From Emergencia timonensis (lineage in GTDB: Bacteria > Bacillota > Clostridia > Peptostreptococcales > Anaerovoracaceae), in the NCBI RefSeq assembly GCF_900086585.1, contig NZ_FLKM01000008.1, forward strand, positions 1,437,652 to 1,501,651: a DNA stretch of 64,000 nt, given 5' to 3'. The notes under the pieces are model-generated. The model was not told the DNA's origin, ran no database searches, and was given only the letters and a program-made list of their open reading frames with translations. This document shows, one piece after another, positions 32,827 to 42,363 of the stretch; position 1 is the stretch's first letter; each line of letters begins with the position of its first letter. The position numbers and the translations under genes were made by a program.

Positions 32827-33639
32827 ATGAGAAAAAAGTTTATCGCATTAGTATTGATTGTCGTCTTTATGTTTACCGTGACAGGTTGTGGCTCGATCAG
32901 AACGGTAGAAGGACCGGATCTGAAGAAACCGGTCTTTGTCAAGGAACTCATTTACACTGACGAGATGAATGTGGATTTGTCCTATATACAAGACTACAAC
33001 TGGGACAAAGAAATTTCCAAGGTTTCCATTGTCGACGGACCAAAGGGAGTGACCTGCAAGGTCTATGACAACGAGGAGTATCAGGAGGACGAGAAATACA
33101 CCCTGATAACAGTCCATCTGGGCATAAACAGCAACCGGACTGATGACGAGGGAAATTTGCCAGAGGATATTGCCTTCAACAAGGTAAATATCACTTGGGA
33201 CGATGGAAGCGAAAGCATTGAGGACGTGGGGTCGATTGTCATATCCTCAGATGATTTTGATTCCGATATGGTCGATGAAAGCGGCGGCAGCGAAATGGGC
33301 GAGAGTTATATCAGTTTAGAACCGGCAGAAAGAGATGTAAAGATTACAGGCTTGAAATTTAGGGTAAAGGATGCCGAGCAATATTTTACAGATATTACTT
33401 TCAACGAAACGCCGCTAAAAGAAATCAGCATTAGACGTCCTTTGGAGTTATATGAAGGGGAATCGACAGATATCTCCGTAAATACTGGCAGCAATATGGA
33501 CTATGGAAATATTTCGGTGGCGGCAGACGTCATGGAAAAGACAGAAAAGGGAGAGAAAGTCTACACTACCATTTTCCTGGGTTGGAACTTATGGAGTGAC
33601 GGAACGATCAGAGCGTACTTAAAGTCGGTATTAGATTAG
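32827..33639 (+). CDS. Hypothetical lipoprotein
   Basis: A 270-residue exported protein. The N-terminus is a lipoprotein signal: KK, a hydrophobic stretch, then the lipobox TVTGC with the cysteine at residue 21. The mature part is acidic, rich in D and E, with beta-strand-like alternation and an end GWNLWSDGTIRAYLK. I do not recognise a family. GGGGAGAGGG precedes the ATG. It has its own terminator and lies between the structured repeat cluster and the AbgT unit. Confidence 0.75.
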   Translation: MRKKFIALVLIVVFMFTVTGCGSIRTVEGPDLKKPVFVKELIYTDEMNVDLSYIQDYNWDKEISKVSIVDGPKGVTCKVYDNEEYQEDEKYTLITVHLGINSNRTDDEGNLPEDIAFNKVNITWDDGSESIEDVGSIVISSDDFDSDMVDESGGSEMGESYISLEPAERDVKITGLKFRVKDAEQYFTDITFNETPLKEISIRRPLELYEGESTDISVNTGSNMDYGNISVAADVMEKTEKGEKVYTTIFLGWNLWSDGTIRAYLKSVLD

Positions 33640-33648
33640 CAATTTAGA

Positions 33649-33678
33649 GACTGGATGAAAAGAAATCCAGTCTTTTTT
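33649..33678 (+). terminator. Terminator of the lipoprotein gene
   Basis: GACTGGAT (33649-33656) pairs with ATCCAGTC (33665-33672), then six T. Confidence 0.93.
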
Positions 33679-33699
33679 GTGCAAAAAGTAAAACTGCCA

Positions 33700-33729
33700 T
33701 TGACATAGTAAAACACATTCATATATTAT
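33700..33729 (+). promoter_or_regulatory. Promoter of the AbgT/M20 operon
   Basis: TTGACA at 33700-33705, 18 bp, TATTAT at 33724-33729; the start codon is at 33796. Confidence 0.65.
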
Positions 33730-33795
33730 ATTCTATGTGTCGAAAGTGAACTAGTTATAGAAAGAACTAAAAAGTAGTAAAGGTAGGAGTAACGA

Positions 33796-35316
33796 ATGAA
33801 ACAAAAGCAAAACCGAATTTGGAACGGAATTGAGAAATTTGGCAACAGCCTTCCTCATCCCGTCTACATCTTCATTATTTTGACTGCCGTCGTGTTTGTC
33901 GTGTCAGCTCTATGTTCCAGTATAGAGTTTCCACATCCAAACACCGGCGAAGAACAGCACATCAGCAACCTGATGAGCAAAGACGGCCTGGTCTGGTTCT
34001 TACAATCCATGGTCGAGAATTTTGTAACCTTCAGTCCCCTTGGCGTAACTTTGGTAGCCATGTTGGGCATCGGTATTGCGGAGGAGACTGGCCTTGTAAA
34101 AACTGTCATCAAATCCAGCATCGCAGGGGCGCCCAAGTTTTTGGTCACAGCCATCGTCCTGCTGGTAGGCATCATGGGCAGTCTGGCCGGATCAGCAACC
34201 TTCGTCATCATACCGCCACTGGGCGCCATGATTTTCAGAGGGATGGATCGTCATCCAATTGCAGGACTTGCCACCGGGTTTGCCGGCGTTGCAGCAGGGC
34301 TTTCTGCCAACCTGATGGTTACGCAGACCGATATTCTGCTCTCTGGTATTACAGAATCCGCTGCGCAGATATATGATCCGAATTATACAGTAAACCCTAC
34401 AGTGAACTGGTACTTCATGGCAGCTTCTACTATCATGCTGACCATCGTGGGAACTTTCGTAGTAGAGAAAATCATCGAACCGAGACTTGGCGAATACAAA
34501 CGCGAAGAAGGGGAACCCGGTGCGATTGAGACAGAAGATACCACCCTGGCTGACGTAACAGCAGAAGAAAAATCCGGCATGAAGTGGGCCGGCATCGCAG
34601 TACTGGTATATCTGGCTGTCCTGGCAATTACCATCGTGCCGACAAACGGCATTCTCAGAGGAGAAGATGGCGCAATTATTGATTCACCGTTTTTCAGCAG
34701 CATGGTGCCAATCCTGACCATCTTTTTCCTGGTCGCTGGACTTGCCTATGGCATCAAGACCAAGGTGATTCAAAAGTCGGCTGACGTCGTACAGCTTTGG
34801 GGGAAATCCATGGCTGGACTGGCAGGCTTTGTCGTGCTCTGCTTCTTTGCAGGTCAATTCGTCAAAGCGTTTGCCCAATCCAATTTAGGGTTATACTTAT
34901 CCGTAAAGGGATCTGAATTCCTCAGCGGAAGCAGTCTGACCGGAGCGCCTCTGATTGTAGGCTTTATCTGTATCACTATGCTGATCAACTTCATGATTGG
35001 CAGTGCGTCGGCAAAATGGGCGCTGATGGCGCCGATCTTTGTACCGATGTTCATGAAGCTGGGTTTCACTCCGGCCTTTACACAGGCGGCTTTCCGTATC
35101 GCGGATTCCGTAACCAATGCTGTTTCACCTCTTGAGCCGTTCATGCCGTTTATCATCATGACCGCGCTGAAGTACGACAGAAAGTCAGGCCTTGGTTCCA
35201 TTATTGCAACCATGCTTCCGTTGGTAATATCCTTTGCAATCAGCTGGATCATCTTGATTTTGATCTGGTACAAGCTGAACCTGCCATTGGGACCGGGAAG
35301 CAGCATCTTGATGTAA
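33796..35316 (+). CDS. AbgT family transporter
   Basis: A 506-residue membrane protein of the AbgT family (p-aminobenzoyl-glutamate and related dipeptide or drug transport). The opening IEKFGNSLPHPVYIFIILTA, the LLVGIMGSLAGSATFVIIPP hairpin region, the MIGSASAKWALMAPIFVPM segment and PLEPFMPFI are family hallmarks. It is expected to be a trimeric, ion-driven carrier. A soluble loop of about 40 residues lies near residue 240. An M20 hydrolase follows 10 bp later, which suggests uptake of an acylated amino acid or dipeptide followed by hydrolysis. Confidence 0.93.
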   Translation: MKQKQNRIWNGIEKFGNSLPHPVYIFIILTAVVFVVSALCSSIEFPHPNTGEEQHISNLMSKDGLVWFLQSMVENFVTFSPLGVTLVAMLGIGIAEETGLVKTVIKSSIAGAPKFLVTAIVLLVGIMGSLAGSATFVIIPPLGAMIFRGMDRHPIAGLATGFAGVAAGLSANLMVTQTDILLSGITESAAQIYDPNYTVNPTVNWYFMAASTIMLTIVGTFVVEKIIEPRLGEYKREEGEPGAIETEDTTLADVTAEEKSGMKWAGIAVLVYLAVLAITIVPTNGILRGEDGAIIDSPFFSSMVPILTIFFLVAGLAYGIKTKVIQKSADVVQLWGKSMAGLAGFVVLCFFAGQFVKAFAQSNLGLYLSVKGSEFLSGSSLTGAPLIVGFICITMLINFMIGSASAKWALMAPIFVPMFMKLGFTPAFTQAAFRIADSVTNAVSPLEPFMPFIIMTALKYDRKSGLGSIIATMLPLVISFAISWIILILIWYKLNLPLGPGSSILM

Positions 35317-35326
35317 GGAGTTAGAA

Positions 35327-36514
35327 ATGTTAGCAGAGAAATATATTGAGACTTTAACAAAAGAATTAGAGAGCAGACGAGACGCTTTGACTGCCATGAG
35401 CCGCACGATCTGGGAGAATCCGGAAATCGGTCATCAGGAATACACAGCCTCAAAGCTTCTGACAGAAATGCTGGAAGACAATGGCTTTACAGTAGAAAAG
35501 GGCGTTTGCGAGATGGAGACAGCCTTTTCTGCCGTGAAGAAGTCTGGCAAGCCGGGTCCTGTCATCGCCTTCGTAGCTGAATATGACGCTTTGCCGCAGA
35601 TTGGACATGCCTGCGGGCACAATCTGTTCTGTTGTTCAGCAGTCGGCGCGGGCATCGTACTTTCGCAGCTCCAGGAAGAACTGGGCGGGGAAGTCCGCGT
35701 TCTGGGCACGCCGGCAGAAGAGGGGACAGTACCAAACTACGGTGCTAAAGTTGTTTTTGTAGAAAAAGGTTACTTTGACGATGTGGATGCCGTGTTCACC
35801 GCTCACGGTGAAGGTGAAACGGTAATTGAACGTTCTCTGGTCGCAGCCACTATGATAAAAATAAAGTTCAAAGGTGTGGCAATCCATGCAGGCGGCGATC
35901 AAGTACACGGCAAAAACGCTCTGACTGCTGGAATGCTCTGTATCAATAATATGAACGCCATCCGCCAGCAGAACAGACCTTGCGACGTGGTCAACTCCAT
36001 CGTCACTGACGGCGGACTTGCCGCCAATACCATTCCGGACAACTGTGAACTGCAGTTCAGTGTTCGTTCTGATACTTCGGAACATTTGAAGAGAGTATTG
36101 ACCAATTTAGAGCATTCTGTGCAGGCCGCCGCCCTGGTCACAGGCTGTGAATACGAGATGGAAGCCGTTAAGAATCCGATGAGGGATACCAAATCCAATC
36201 ACCAGCTGGGTATGGTGCTGGCAGAGTATCTTGACAGCATTGGAGCGCCTTATGTGCAGGCGGATTCCAGAAACTTCGCTTGGGATGTGGGCGATATCAC
36301 TTATGTGTGCCCAACCTTGGGCTCATACTTCAAGATGGGTCCGGAAGAAATCATCTGCCATACCCCAGGCTTCCGGGAAGCGGCAGGCTCCCAGCTGGGC
36401 TTTGACGGCATGATGCTGGCCGCCAAGGGCATGAGCGTCGTAGCCTGCGAATATCTGGTCAATCCAGAGCTTCGTGAACAGGCTTGGAAAGAATTTGAAG
36501 CAACACGTAAATAA
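35327..36514 (+). CDS. M20 family metallo-amidohydrolase (AbgB/PM20D2-like)
   Basis: A 395-residue di-metal hydrolase. The first metal site is GHACGHN (about residue 90) after AFVAEYDALPQ, the acidic site is TPAEEGT, and a dimerisation domain fills about 185-300. The closest groups are AbgB and PM20D2, which split p-aminobenzoyl-glutamate or beta-alanyl dipeptides. GGAGTTAG lies before the ATG. It shares the AbgT promoter and is closed by a strong terminator, so the two form a two-gene uptake and cleavage unit. Confidence 0.92.
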   Translation: MLAEKYIETLTKELESRRDALTAMSRTIWENPEIGHQEYTASKLLTEMLEDNGFTVEKGVCEMETAFSAVKKSGKPGPVIAFVAEYDALPQIGHACGHNLFCCSAVGAGIVLSQLQEELGGEVRVLGTPAEEGTVPNYGAKVVFVEKGYFDDVDAVFTAHGEGETVIERSLVAATMIKIKFKGVAIHAGGDQVHGKNALTAGMLCINNMNAIRQQNRPCDVVNSIVTDGGLAANTIPDNCELQFSVRSDTSEHLKRVLTNLEHSVQAAALVTGCEYEMEAVKNPMRDTKSNHQLGMVLAEYLDSIGAPYVQADSRNFAWDVGDITYVCPTLGSYFKMGPEEIICHTPGFREAAGSQLGFDGMMLAAKGMSVVACEYLVNPELREQAWKEFEATRK

Positions 36515-36529
36515 TATAGAAACCGCAGA

Positions 36530-36577
36530 AGATGTTTCAACTGTGAGAGGAAATCTCCACAGGTGAGACATCTTTTT
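36530..36577 (+). terminator. Terminator of the AbgT/M20 operon
   Basis: AGATGT with TCA and CTGTG (36530-36545) pairs with CACAG and ACATCT (up to 36573), then TTTTT. Confidence 0.85.
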
Positions 36578-36778
36578 CTTTGCGCTCAGCAGATTCTATT
36601 TGCTGAGCGATGGGATTGTATGGACGTGTTTCATGAAATTGTCCCAGGATTCTGTTCATTCATTGTCAATCTAACCTTTCTGATATTAACCACCTCCAAA
36701 GAGACAATCTGCTATATTCGCATGGGATTTTTGAAGACCCCCCCGGATATTTTCCACGGCAAAGGGATGAAACCATCT

Positions 36779-36962
36779 TCCGCCTTCATTTTCATTTTTT
36801 TGCTTGTTATCGGCACATTTTTTGATTATTGTAAACCAATCCGCCTTCATTTTTGAATTCCGGCGTCCTGCCTGCGCAAAGGCGACGAATCTGGCTGATA
36901 TCAAGGGCATTTGCAAAGGGAGTCATGCAGATAAATTCATAAAAATCAAAAATGAAGGCGGA
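36779..36962. repeat. Inverted and direct copies of a 14-17 bp motif in a gene-free region
   Basis: TCCGCCTTCATTTTTGA at 36840-36856 is perfectly repeated in inverse at 36946-36962. A third copy of the first 14 bases is at 36779-36792 in direct orientation, and GTGAAGGCG recurs near 37014. The interval 36578-37316 has no convincing gene; short open frames there have no ribosome sites. It may be the remains of a small element. Confidence 0.6.
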
Positions 36963-37316
36963 AATGCACGCTTAAACAGCATTTTATGCCGTCACGCCCT
37001 GCTTTTTTGAAAAGTGAAGGCGCGCTATTTTATCTTCATGCATCTGTCGTGGAGAAGCTTATTGAAGCATGTGATGCAACTTTGAAAGTGTCCATCATCT
37101 CCTATGATGCGATTCCCTGAAGAATTTACGAATATGCTGCTCCCGGTTGCTTTTGTGGATTGTGGACGTCTTTGCGGTGGAGAAATTGATAAAAAAGTAA
37201 CCGGAATCAGATATACCCCCTTGAAGCCTTTTGACAGTGAGCCGGTTACGCGAGTTCGCTTACTTAAGACATCATCATTTTTGAATCAGAGCGCCACAAC
37301 GTAAAAAAATTAAGTG

Positions 37317-37369
37317 TTGACAATAATCCGAAATCGGATTATAATGATTTTTGTCCGAAATCGGATTAT
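37317..37369 (+). promoter_or_regulatory. Consensus promoter with two operators for the MarR regulator
   Basis: TTGACA at 37317-37322, 17 bp, TATAAT at 37340-37345, a perfect consensus. Between the boxes lies the palindrome ATAATCCG-AAAT-CGGATTAT (37323-37342). A second copy of its core, TCCGAAATCGGATTAT, is at 37354-37369, 27 bp on. Both would be covered by a dimeric repressor, most likely the MarR protein encoded next. Confidence 0.9.
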
Positions 37370-37384
37370 TGAAAGGTGAAGTGA

Positions 37385-37834
37385 ATGGAAGATAAAATAA
37401 CAGGAAAAATGATATTATACAATCAGTTTAGTAAAGAACTAGACGGCCTCTATCATCTCTATGCGCGAAAAAGCGGACTTTCAGATACGGCTTTTTGGAT
37501 TCTCTACAGCGTAGAGGAAAGTCAGTCCGTTTATACGCAGAAGGAACTTTGTGAGGATTGGTCTTACAGTCGCCAGACCGTCAACTCCGCTCTGAAAAAG
37601 CTGGTGGAACAGGAAATTATAGAGCTGAGACCGTTACCGGGCAATCGCAAGAATAAGCAGATTGTTTTGACTGCCTCTGGCAAAGCCCTTGTGGCAGAGA
37701 TTATTTCGCCGCTGATCGAAGCAGAGAGAAACAGCTTTCTCAAGTTAGGCGAAGAAGACGGAGAAGAATTCCTGAGACTGACCAAAAGCCATTTGGAATT
37801 ATTTCACAGAGAAATTGAACAGATATTAAAATAG
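37385..37834 (+). CDS. MarR family transcriptional regulator
   Basis: A 149-residue winged-helix repressor. The DNA-binding region is near residues 50-95 (TQKELCEDWSYSRQTVNSALKK... pattern, then the wing RPLPGNRKNKQIVLT). It starts at the ATG at 37385 after AAAGGTGAAG. The tandem palindromes in its promoter point to autorepression, and the MATE gene 50 bp downstream is the probable co-regulated target, as in many drug-responsive MarR-efflux pairs. Confidence 0.9.
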   Translation: MEDKITGKMILYNQFSKELDGLYHLYARKSGLSDTAFWILYSVEESQSVYTQKELCEDWSYSRQTVNSALKKLVEQEIIELRPLPGNRKNKQIVLTASGKALVAEIISPLIEAERNSFLKLGEEDGEEFLRLTKSHLELFHREIEQILK

Positions 37835-37883
37835 ATGTCAAGCGTCTGCGACAAAGGCGCTGACACATAAAAGGAGAAGGGAA

Positions 37884-39226
37884 ATGGAGAAAAAAAGAGA
37901 ATACAGCTATCAGATCATTTTACTTATAAACGGCTGCTCCGCTTTGTAATATCACCGATTCTGATGATGATTTGCACCTCGTTATATAGCATCGTGGACG
38001 GATTTTTTGTTTCAAATTTCGTGGGCAAGACGCCCTTTGCTGCGGTAAATTTAATCATGCCCATCGCCATGGGTGTGGCAGCCATCGGCTTTATGATTGG
38101 CACAGGAGGAAGCGCCATCGTATCAAAGACTTTGGGGGAGGGGAAGCCGGATAAGGCCAATGAATATTTTTCCCTATTGATTTACACGGCAATCGGCATT
38201 TCGGTGACATTGTCGATTTTGGGCTTTATCTTTATCAAGCCGATTTCTGTTATGCTGGGCGCCAGTGGAGAATTGCTGGAAAACTGCATCGTCTATGGCA
38301 GGATTTTGTTTGTCTCAATGCCGGCTTTTATTTTGATGAACATCTTTCAAAACTTCTTTATTGCTGCAGAAAAGCCTTCTCTGAGCCTGAAGGTGTCCCT
38401 GCTAGCGGGAATTACCAATGTCATCTTGGACTTTATATTTATCGTCGTGCTGAAATGGGGCATCGCAGGGGCTGCATGGGCAACTGCCGCAGGAGAATTT
38501 CTCGGCGGTGTGATTCCAATGATCTACTTTCTTAGAAAGAACGACAGCCTCCTGCAGTTAACGAAGACGACCTTCAACGGCAGAATATTGTTAAAGGCGT
38601 TCACTAACGGCTCATCGGAGATGGTGACCAATCTTTCTCTCTCCATCGTAGGCGTATTGTACAATTTCCAGCTGATGAGGCTGGCGGGAGAGGATGGCGT
38701 TGCGGCCTATGGCATCATCATGTATGTGAACTTTATCTTCATGGCCATTTTCTTTGGATATTCTATCGGTACAGGTCCAATCGTTGCCTACCAATATGGC
38801 GCAGGCAACCACGATGAGTTGAAAAACGTCTTCCGAAAGAGTATAAAACTGGTGATTTCAACAGGTATTGTTTTGACACTGCTGGCAGAAATCTTAAACG
38901 TTCCATTGATTAAAATCTTTGCCAGCTATGATCAGGACATGTTCAATATGACCAGCCACGGCTTTCGAATTTATGCCATCGCTTTTTTAGTCATCGGTGT
39001 CAACGTGTGGGGTTCGGCCTTTTTTACAGCACTGAACAACGGTGTCGTATCGGCGGCCATTTCTTTTTTAAGAACGCTGATCTTCCAGGTAACTGCTATC
39101 CTGCTTTTGCCGGCAGTTTTCGGTATCGACGGCGTTTGGTTTGCTGTTGTGGCCGCGGAGATGCTGGCGTTATTGGTGACGACGACCTTCTTGGTTAAGA
39201 ACAAAGATAAATATCAGTACAGCTGA
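37884..39226 (+). pseudogene. MATE family efflux transporter with a frameshift in a poly-A tract
   Basis: From the ATG at 37884 (after AAAGGAGAAGGG) the frame breaks in a run of seven A at 37890-37896. As written it stops at 37947-37949. With eight A it reads MEKKKRIQLSDHFTYKRLLR and runs on into FVISPILMMICTSLYSIVDG, the standard MATE N-terminus, and then through the whole 420-codon frame that is open to 39226. That gives about 447 residues and 12 helices, full family length. The break may be a real mutation, a phase-variable tract, a site of transcriptional slippage, or a base-calling error. Confidence 0.85.
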
Positions 39227-39271
39227 ATGAAGAGCGGCATTTGATATAAACCAGATAACCGCGCAAAAGAA

Positions 39272-39320
39272 AAGAGGATGTCTCTGCAGTCGAATTACGG
39301 CTAACTACAGACATCCTCTT
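39272..39320. terminator. Terminator between convergent MATE and phosphoribosyltransferase genes
   Basis: AAGAGGATGTCT (39272-39283) pairs with AGACATCCTCTT (39309-39320). On the minus strand TTTCTTTT follows, so it serves at least the phosphoribosyltransferase gene. Confidence 0.8.
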
Positions 39321-39332
39321 CGTATGTTTTTG

Positions 39333-39959
39333 TCAGTTGTTTTCTGCTTCTGCTGCTTCTCTGAGGCGTTTTTTGGTTTCGCATTCAATCGGTGTAAAAG
39401 TGCCGTCCTCATTAGGGGTGAACACATAATGTTCTTTGAGGAAAATGATGTCCTCTCGGTAAACAGAGTCCAACTCCGCCAGAACTGCGGCACGAGCGAC
39501 CACTTTTGCACCAGCCTCTTCTGCCAGCTTTTCCAAAGCATTGAGAGATTCTCCAGTTGCGATGACATCGTCGATGATGGCAACGCGTTTTCCTTTGATC
39601 TTCTCCACATCACAGCCGTCTAAATACAGAGTTTGTTTCTTCTGGGTTGTGATGGAATAGACGACTGCTTCTAAAACGTTCTGCATGTAAGGCTTCTTGG
39701 TCTTGCGGGCTACGACAAATTCTTTGCCGAGCAGACGGCTCATCTCATAGGTGAGGATGATGCCCTTGGCTTCTGCCGTCAGCAAAATATCGACTTCCGG
39801 TAACTTTTCGGCTAATTTTGGCGCTACAGCTTGTACTAATTCCGTGTCTGACACGATGCAGAAGCTGGCTAAGGCCATATTGTCTTTAATCTTTACAAAA
39901 GGCAGCTGCCTCTTGACTCCGCAGATTTCAAAATCAAAATGTGGGGGATGGTATCGCAT
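39333..39959 (-). CDS. Phosphoribosyltransferase family protein
   Basis: A 208-residue type I PRTase. The PRPP loop is VAIIDDVIATGESL near residue 135 with two aspartates, and the start resembles adenine or xanthine phosphoribosyltransferase-like proteins (COG0503). It probably salvages a purine base, or is one of the regulatory PRTases. No purine riboswitch is visible upstream. The start codon at 39959 is preceded by AGAAAGGATTC. Confidence 0.82.
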   Translation of the reverse strand: MRYHPPHFDFEICGVKRQLPFVKIKDNMALASFCIVSDTELVQAVAPKLAEKLPEVDILLTAEAKGIILTYEMSRLLGKEFVVARKTKKPYMQNVLEAVVYSITTQKKQTLYLDGCDVEKIKGKRVAIIDDVIATGESLNALEKLAEEAGAKVVARAAVLAELDSVYREDIIFLKEHYVFTPNEDGTFTPIECETKKRLREAAEAENN

Positions 39960-40013
39960 GTTGAATCCTTTCTAACGTGAATGAATTTGTTTCGGGATTA
40001 TTCTACCATATTT

Positions 40014-41381
40014 TCATCTTTTCGGCAATGGGTCATTGAGTTCTTTCATGACCGTGAGACGCATGGTGATATAACAGGCGAGTCCGCCTAATAGATTAGA
40101 AATCGGTTCTGCCAGGAACACGCCTTTGACTCCCAGACCGGCAATGTGAGGCAGCAAAAAGGTCAGCGGTGCCACGATTATCGCCTTTCTGAGGATGGAG
40201 AAGAATACAGCGTAACCAGCTCGATTGAGAGATTTAAAGGTGGCCTGACCTGCAAACTGGAAAGCCATCATGACGAAACCGAAGAAGTAGATATGCATTG
40301 AGGGGATAGCTGCCTTGACAAGATCTGTTTCCTGAGTAAAGATATGAATGAAAAACTGGGGAAAAAGAAAAAGCAGACCCCAGACGATCATAGTATAGAA
40401 AAAACCAGATCGGGTCATAAATTTGACAGCCTCTCGTACCTTGTCATATTTCTTTGCACCATAGTTATAGCTGATCACTGGTGCAGCACCGTCAGTTAGT
40501 GCGCCTACTGGCGTTTGGGCAATTTGACGGATAGAATTGATGACGGTCATAACGCCGATATAGATGTCGCCGCCAAAGGACTGCAGCATGGCATTACAGG
40601 CGACTTGTACCAGACTGTCGGTAAAAGACATCATGAAACTGGCCGTGCCCAGGAAAGATATTTTTCTGATACAGGCAAAATCCGCACGAAATCCTCTAAA
40701 ATCCAGCTTTAGTTCAGCCTTTTTCGTAAGAAACCGCAGTACCCAGGCAGCGGAAAGAAACTGAGAGAGGACCGTGGCAATGGCAGCCCCTTTGACACCT
40801 AGGCGGAAGACAAAGATAAAGACGGGATCGAGGACGATATTGCTGACCGCGCCCAGAAGTACGGTCAGCATGCCGATTTTGGCAAAACCCTGGCTGTTAA
40901 TATACGGGTTAAGTCCCAGCGAAGTCATGACAAATACGGTCCCCAGAAGATAGATGGTCATGTAGCCGGCGGCGTAAGGATAAGTTTCACCGCTGGCTCC
41001 GAACAGGTAGAGCAGGGGCCGCTGAAAGGTGATGCCGAGGATTGTCAGCAGGATACCTGTCCCCAGCAGCATGAAATAAGCGTTTATAATGATTTTTTTG
41101 GCCTCAGCAGTATCTTTTCGTCCCATGGCGATACTGCAAAGGGGTGCGCCCCCAATGCCGAAGAGGTTAGAAAAGGCTGCTATCATTGTGATGATCGGAA
41201 AACAAAGCCCCAGGCCTGCCAAGGCGACCGTACCTTCTCCCGGAATTTTACCGATGTAAATCCGATCGATGATATTATATAAGAGATTCAAGATCTGCGC
41301 TGCCAGCATAGGTGATGCGGCAGCGACGATATTTTGACGAACCTGACCGCCGGAAAAATCTATCTGTTTTGCTTTCAACAT
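40014..41381 (-). CDS. MATE family efflux transporter
   Basis: A 455-residue transporter of the DinF/NorM-like MATE group, intact, with two halves of six helices. The opening VRQNIVAAASPMLAAQILNL and later GAAPVISYNYGAKKYDKVRE are family motifs. I choose the ATG at 41381, six bases after AAGGGAG; the ATG at 41387 touches that site. It is a distant paralogue of the frameshifted MATE at 37884. A promoter with TTGCTT, 18 bp, TATAAT precedes it. Confidence 0.9.
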   Translation of the reverse strand: MLKAKQIDFSGGQVRQNIVAAASPMLAAQILNLLYNIIDRIYIGKIPGEGTVALAGLGLCFPIITMIAAFSNLFGIGGAPLCSIAMGRKDTAEAKKIIINAYFMLLGTGILLTILGITFQRPLLYLFGASGETYPYAAGYMTIYLLGTVFVMTSLGLNPYINSQGFAKIGMLTVLLGAVSNIVLDPVFIFVFRLGVKGAAIATVLSQFLSAAWVLRFLTKKAELKLDFRGFRADFACIRKISFLGTASFMMSFTDSLVQVACNAMLQSFGGDIYIGVMTVINSIRQIAQTPVGALTDGAAPVISYNYGAKKYDKVREAVKFMTRSGFFYTMIVWGLLFLFPQFFIHIFTQETDLVKAAIPSMHIYFFGFVMMAFQFAGQATFKSLNRAGYAVFFSILRKAIIVAPLTFLLPHIAGLGVKGVFLAEPISNLLGGLACYITMRLTVMKELNDPLPKR

Positions 41382-41421
41382 ACCCATCTCCCTTCAAAAC
41401 AGTTTTATCTTGCAGCCATAT

Positions 41422-41451
41422 ATTATATCACTTCTCATGTAGGAAAAGCAA
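41422..41451 (-). promoter_or_regulatory. Promoter of the second MATE gene
   Basis: On the minus strand TTGCTT (41451-41446), 18 bp, TATAAT (41427-41422). Confidence 0.7.
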
Positions 41452-41513
41452 ATCGAGGACTCTTTATGTCCTGCTTCATAGGCCTCATAGCCGTTCCCAT
41501 AGGAGAAAAGCCG

Positions 41514-41542
41514 TTGTCAATGGGACAATGCAGTGATAAGAT
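41514..41542 (+). promoter_or_regulatory. Promoter of proC
   Basis: TTGTCA at 41514-41519, 17 bp, TAAGAT at 41537-41542, followed by proC at 41575. Confidence 0.65.
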
Positions 41543-41574
41543 TGAAGTAACATATTAGAAAAGAGGGTGTACCT

Positions 41575-42363
41575 ATGAACAACGAACTGAAAATTGGATT
41601 TATCGGATTTGGCAATATGGCGCAGGCCATGGCAAAGGGACTGCTTGCAATGGACGTCTGTCAGAGCAGTCAGATCTTCGCCTGTGCAGCGCATTTTGAC
41701 AAGCTGCAGAAGAACACGGAGGCGCTCGGCGTTACGGCGCTGCAGACGGCGGCAGAGGTGGCGGAAAAGGCGGATTACGTCATTCTGGCAGTGAAGCCCA
41801 ATATGATAGAATCGGTCGTCGCACCGGTCGTAGATCTGCTGCAGAAAAAAGTGGTCATTTCAGTGGCGGCGGGTTTTGACTTTGGCAGGTACGAAGAAAT
41901 CCTCAAGGCAGGGACGCATCATATCAGCACCATACCTAACACGCCGATTTCAGTAGGCGAAGGAATCATGATCTGCGAAGACAGACATTCTCTCAGCCAG
42001 GCGGAACTGGAAGACTTTGTGCGTATCTTCGGCAAAATCGCTCTGGTAGAAATGGTAAAACCTGCGCAGCTTTCTATTGCAGGCACTTTGAGCGGCTGTT
42101 CGCCTGCCTTTACTGCTATGTACTTGGAAGCCCTGGCGGATGCAGGCGTTCAGTACGGGTTGACCAGGGATGCCGCTTATCGTCTGGGAGCCAAAATGAT
42201 CTGCGGCACCGGCAAACTGTATTTGGAGAACGGAACCCATCCAGGCGTTATGAAAGATGCGGTCTGTTCCCCGGGCGGTACGACTATCAGAGGGGTCGCC
42301 TCTTTGGAAAAAGACGGGTTCAGAGGCGCCGTTATCGGGGCCATTGATGCTATCGAGGGCTGA
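41575..42363 (+). CDS. proC: Pyrroline-5-carboxylate reductase
   Basis: A 262-residue enzyme that reduces pyrroline-5-carboxylate to proline with NAD(P)H. The Rossmann motif GFIGFGNMAQAMAKG is at the N-terminus, VILAVKP follows, and the C-terminal dimer domain has the signature with SPGGTTIRGVASLE. GAGGGTG precedes the ATG. It appears to be a single-gene unit with its own promoter. Confidence 0.95.
   Translation: MNNELKIGFIGFGNMAQAMAKGLLAMDVCQSSQIFACAAHFDKLQKNTEALGVTALQTAAEVAEKADYVILAVKPNMIESVVAPVVDLLQKKVVISVAAGFDFGRYEEILKAGTHHISTIPNTPISVGEGIMICEDRHSLSQAELEDFVRIFGKIALVEMVKPAQLSIAGTLSGCSPAFTAMYLEALADAGVQYGLTRDAAYRLGAKMICGTGKLYLENGTHPGVMKDAVCSPGGTTIRGVASLEKDGFRGAVIGAIDAIEG

Noticed and set aside
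36563-37304. Short frames of 60-100 codons in the gene-free region
   Set aside because: No ribosome sites, biased composition and overlap with the inverted repeats.
39960-40013. Purine riboswitch before the phosphoribosyltransferase
   Set aside because: The space is too short and lacks the conserved guanine-aptamer loops.
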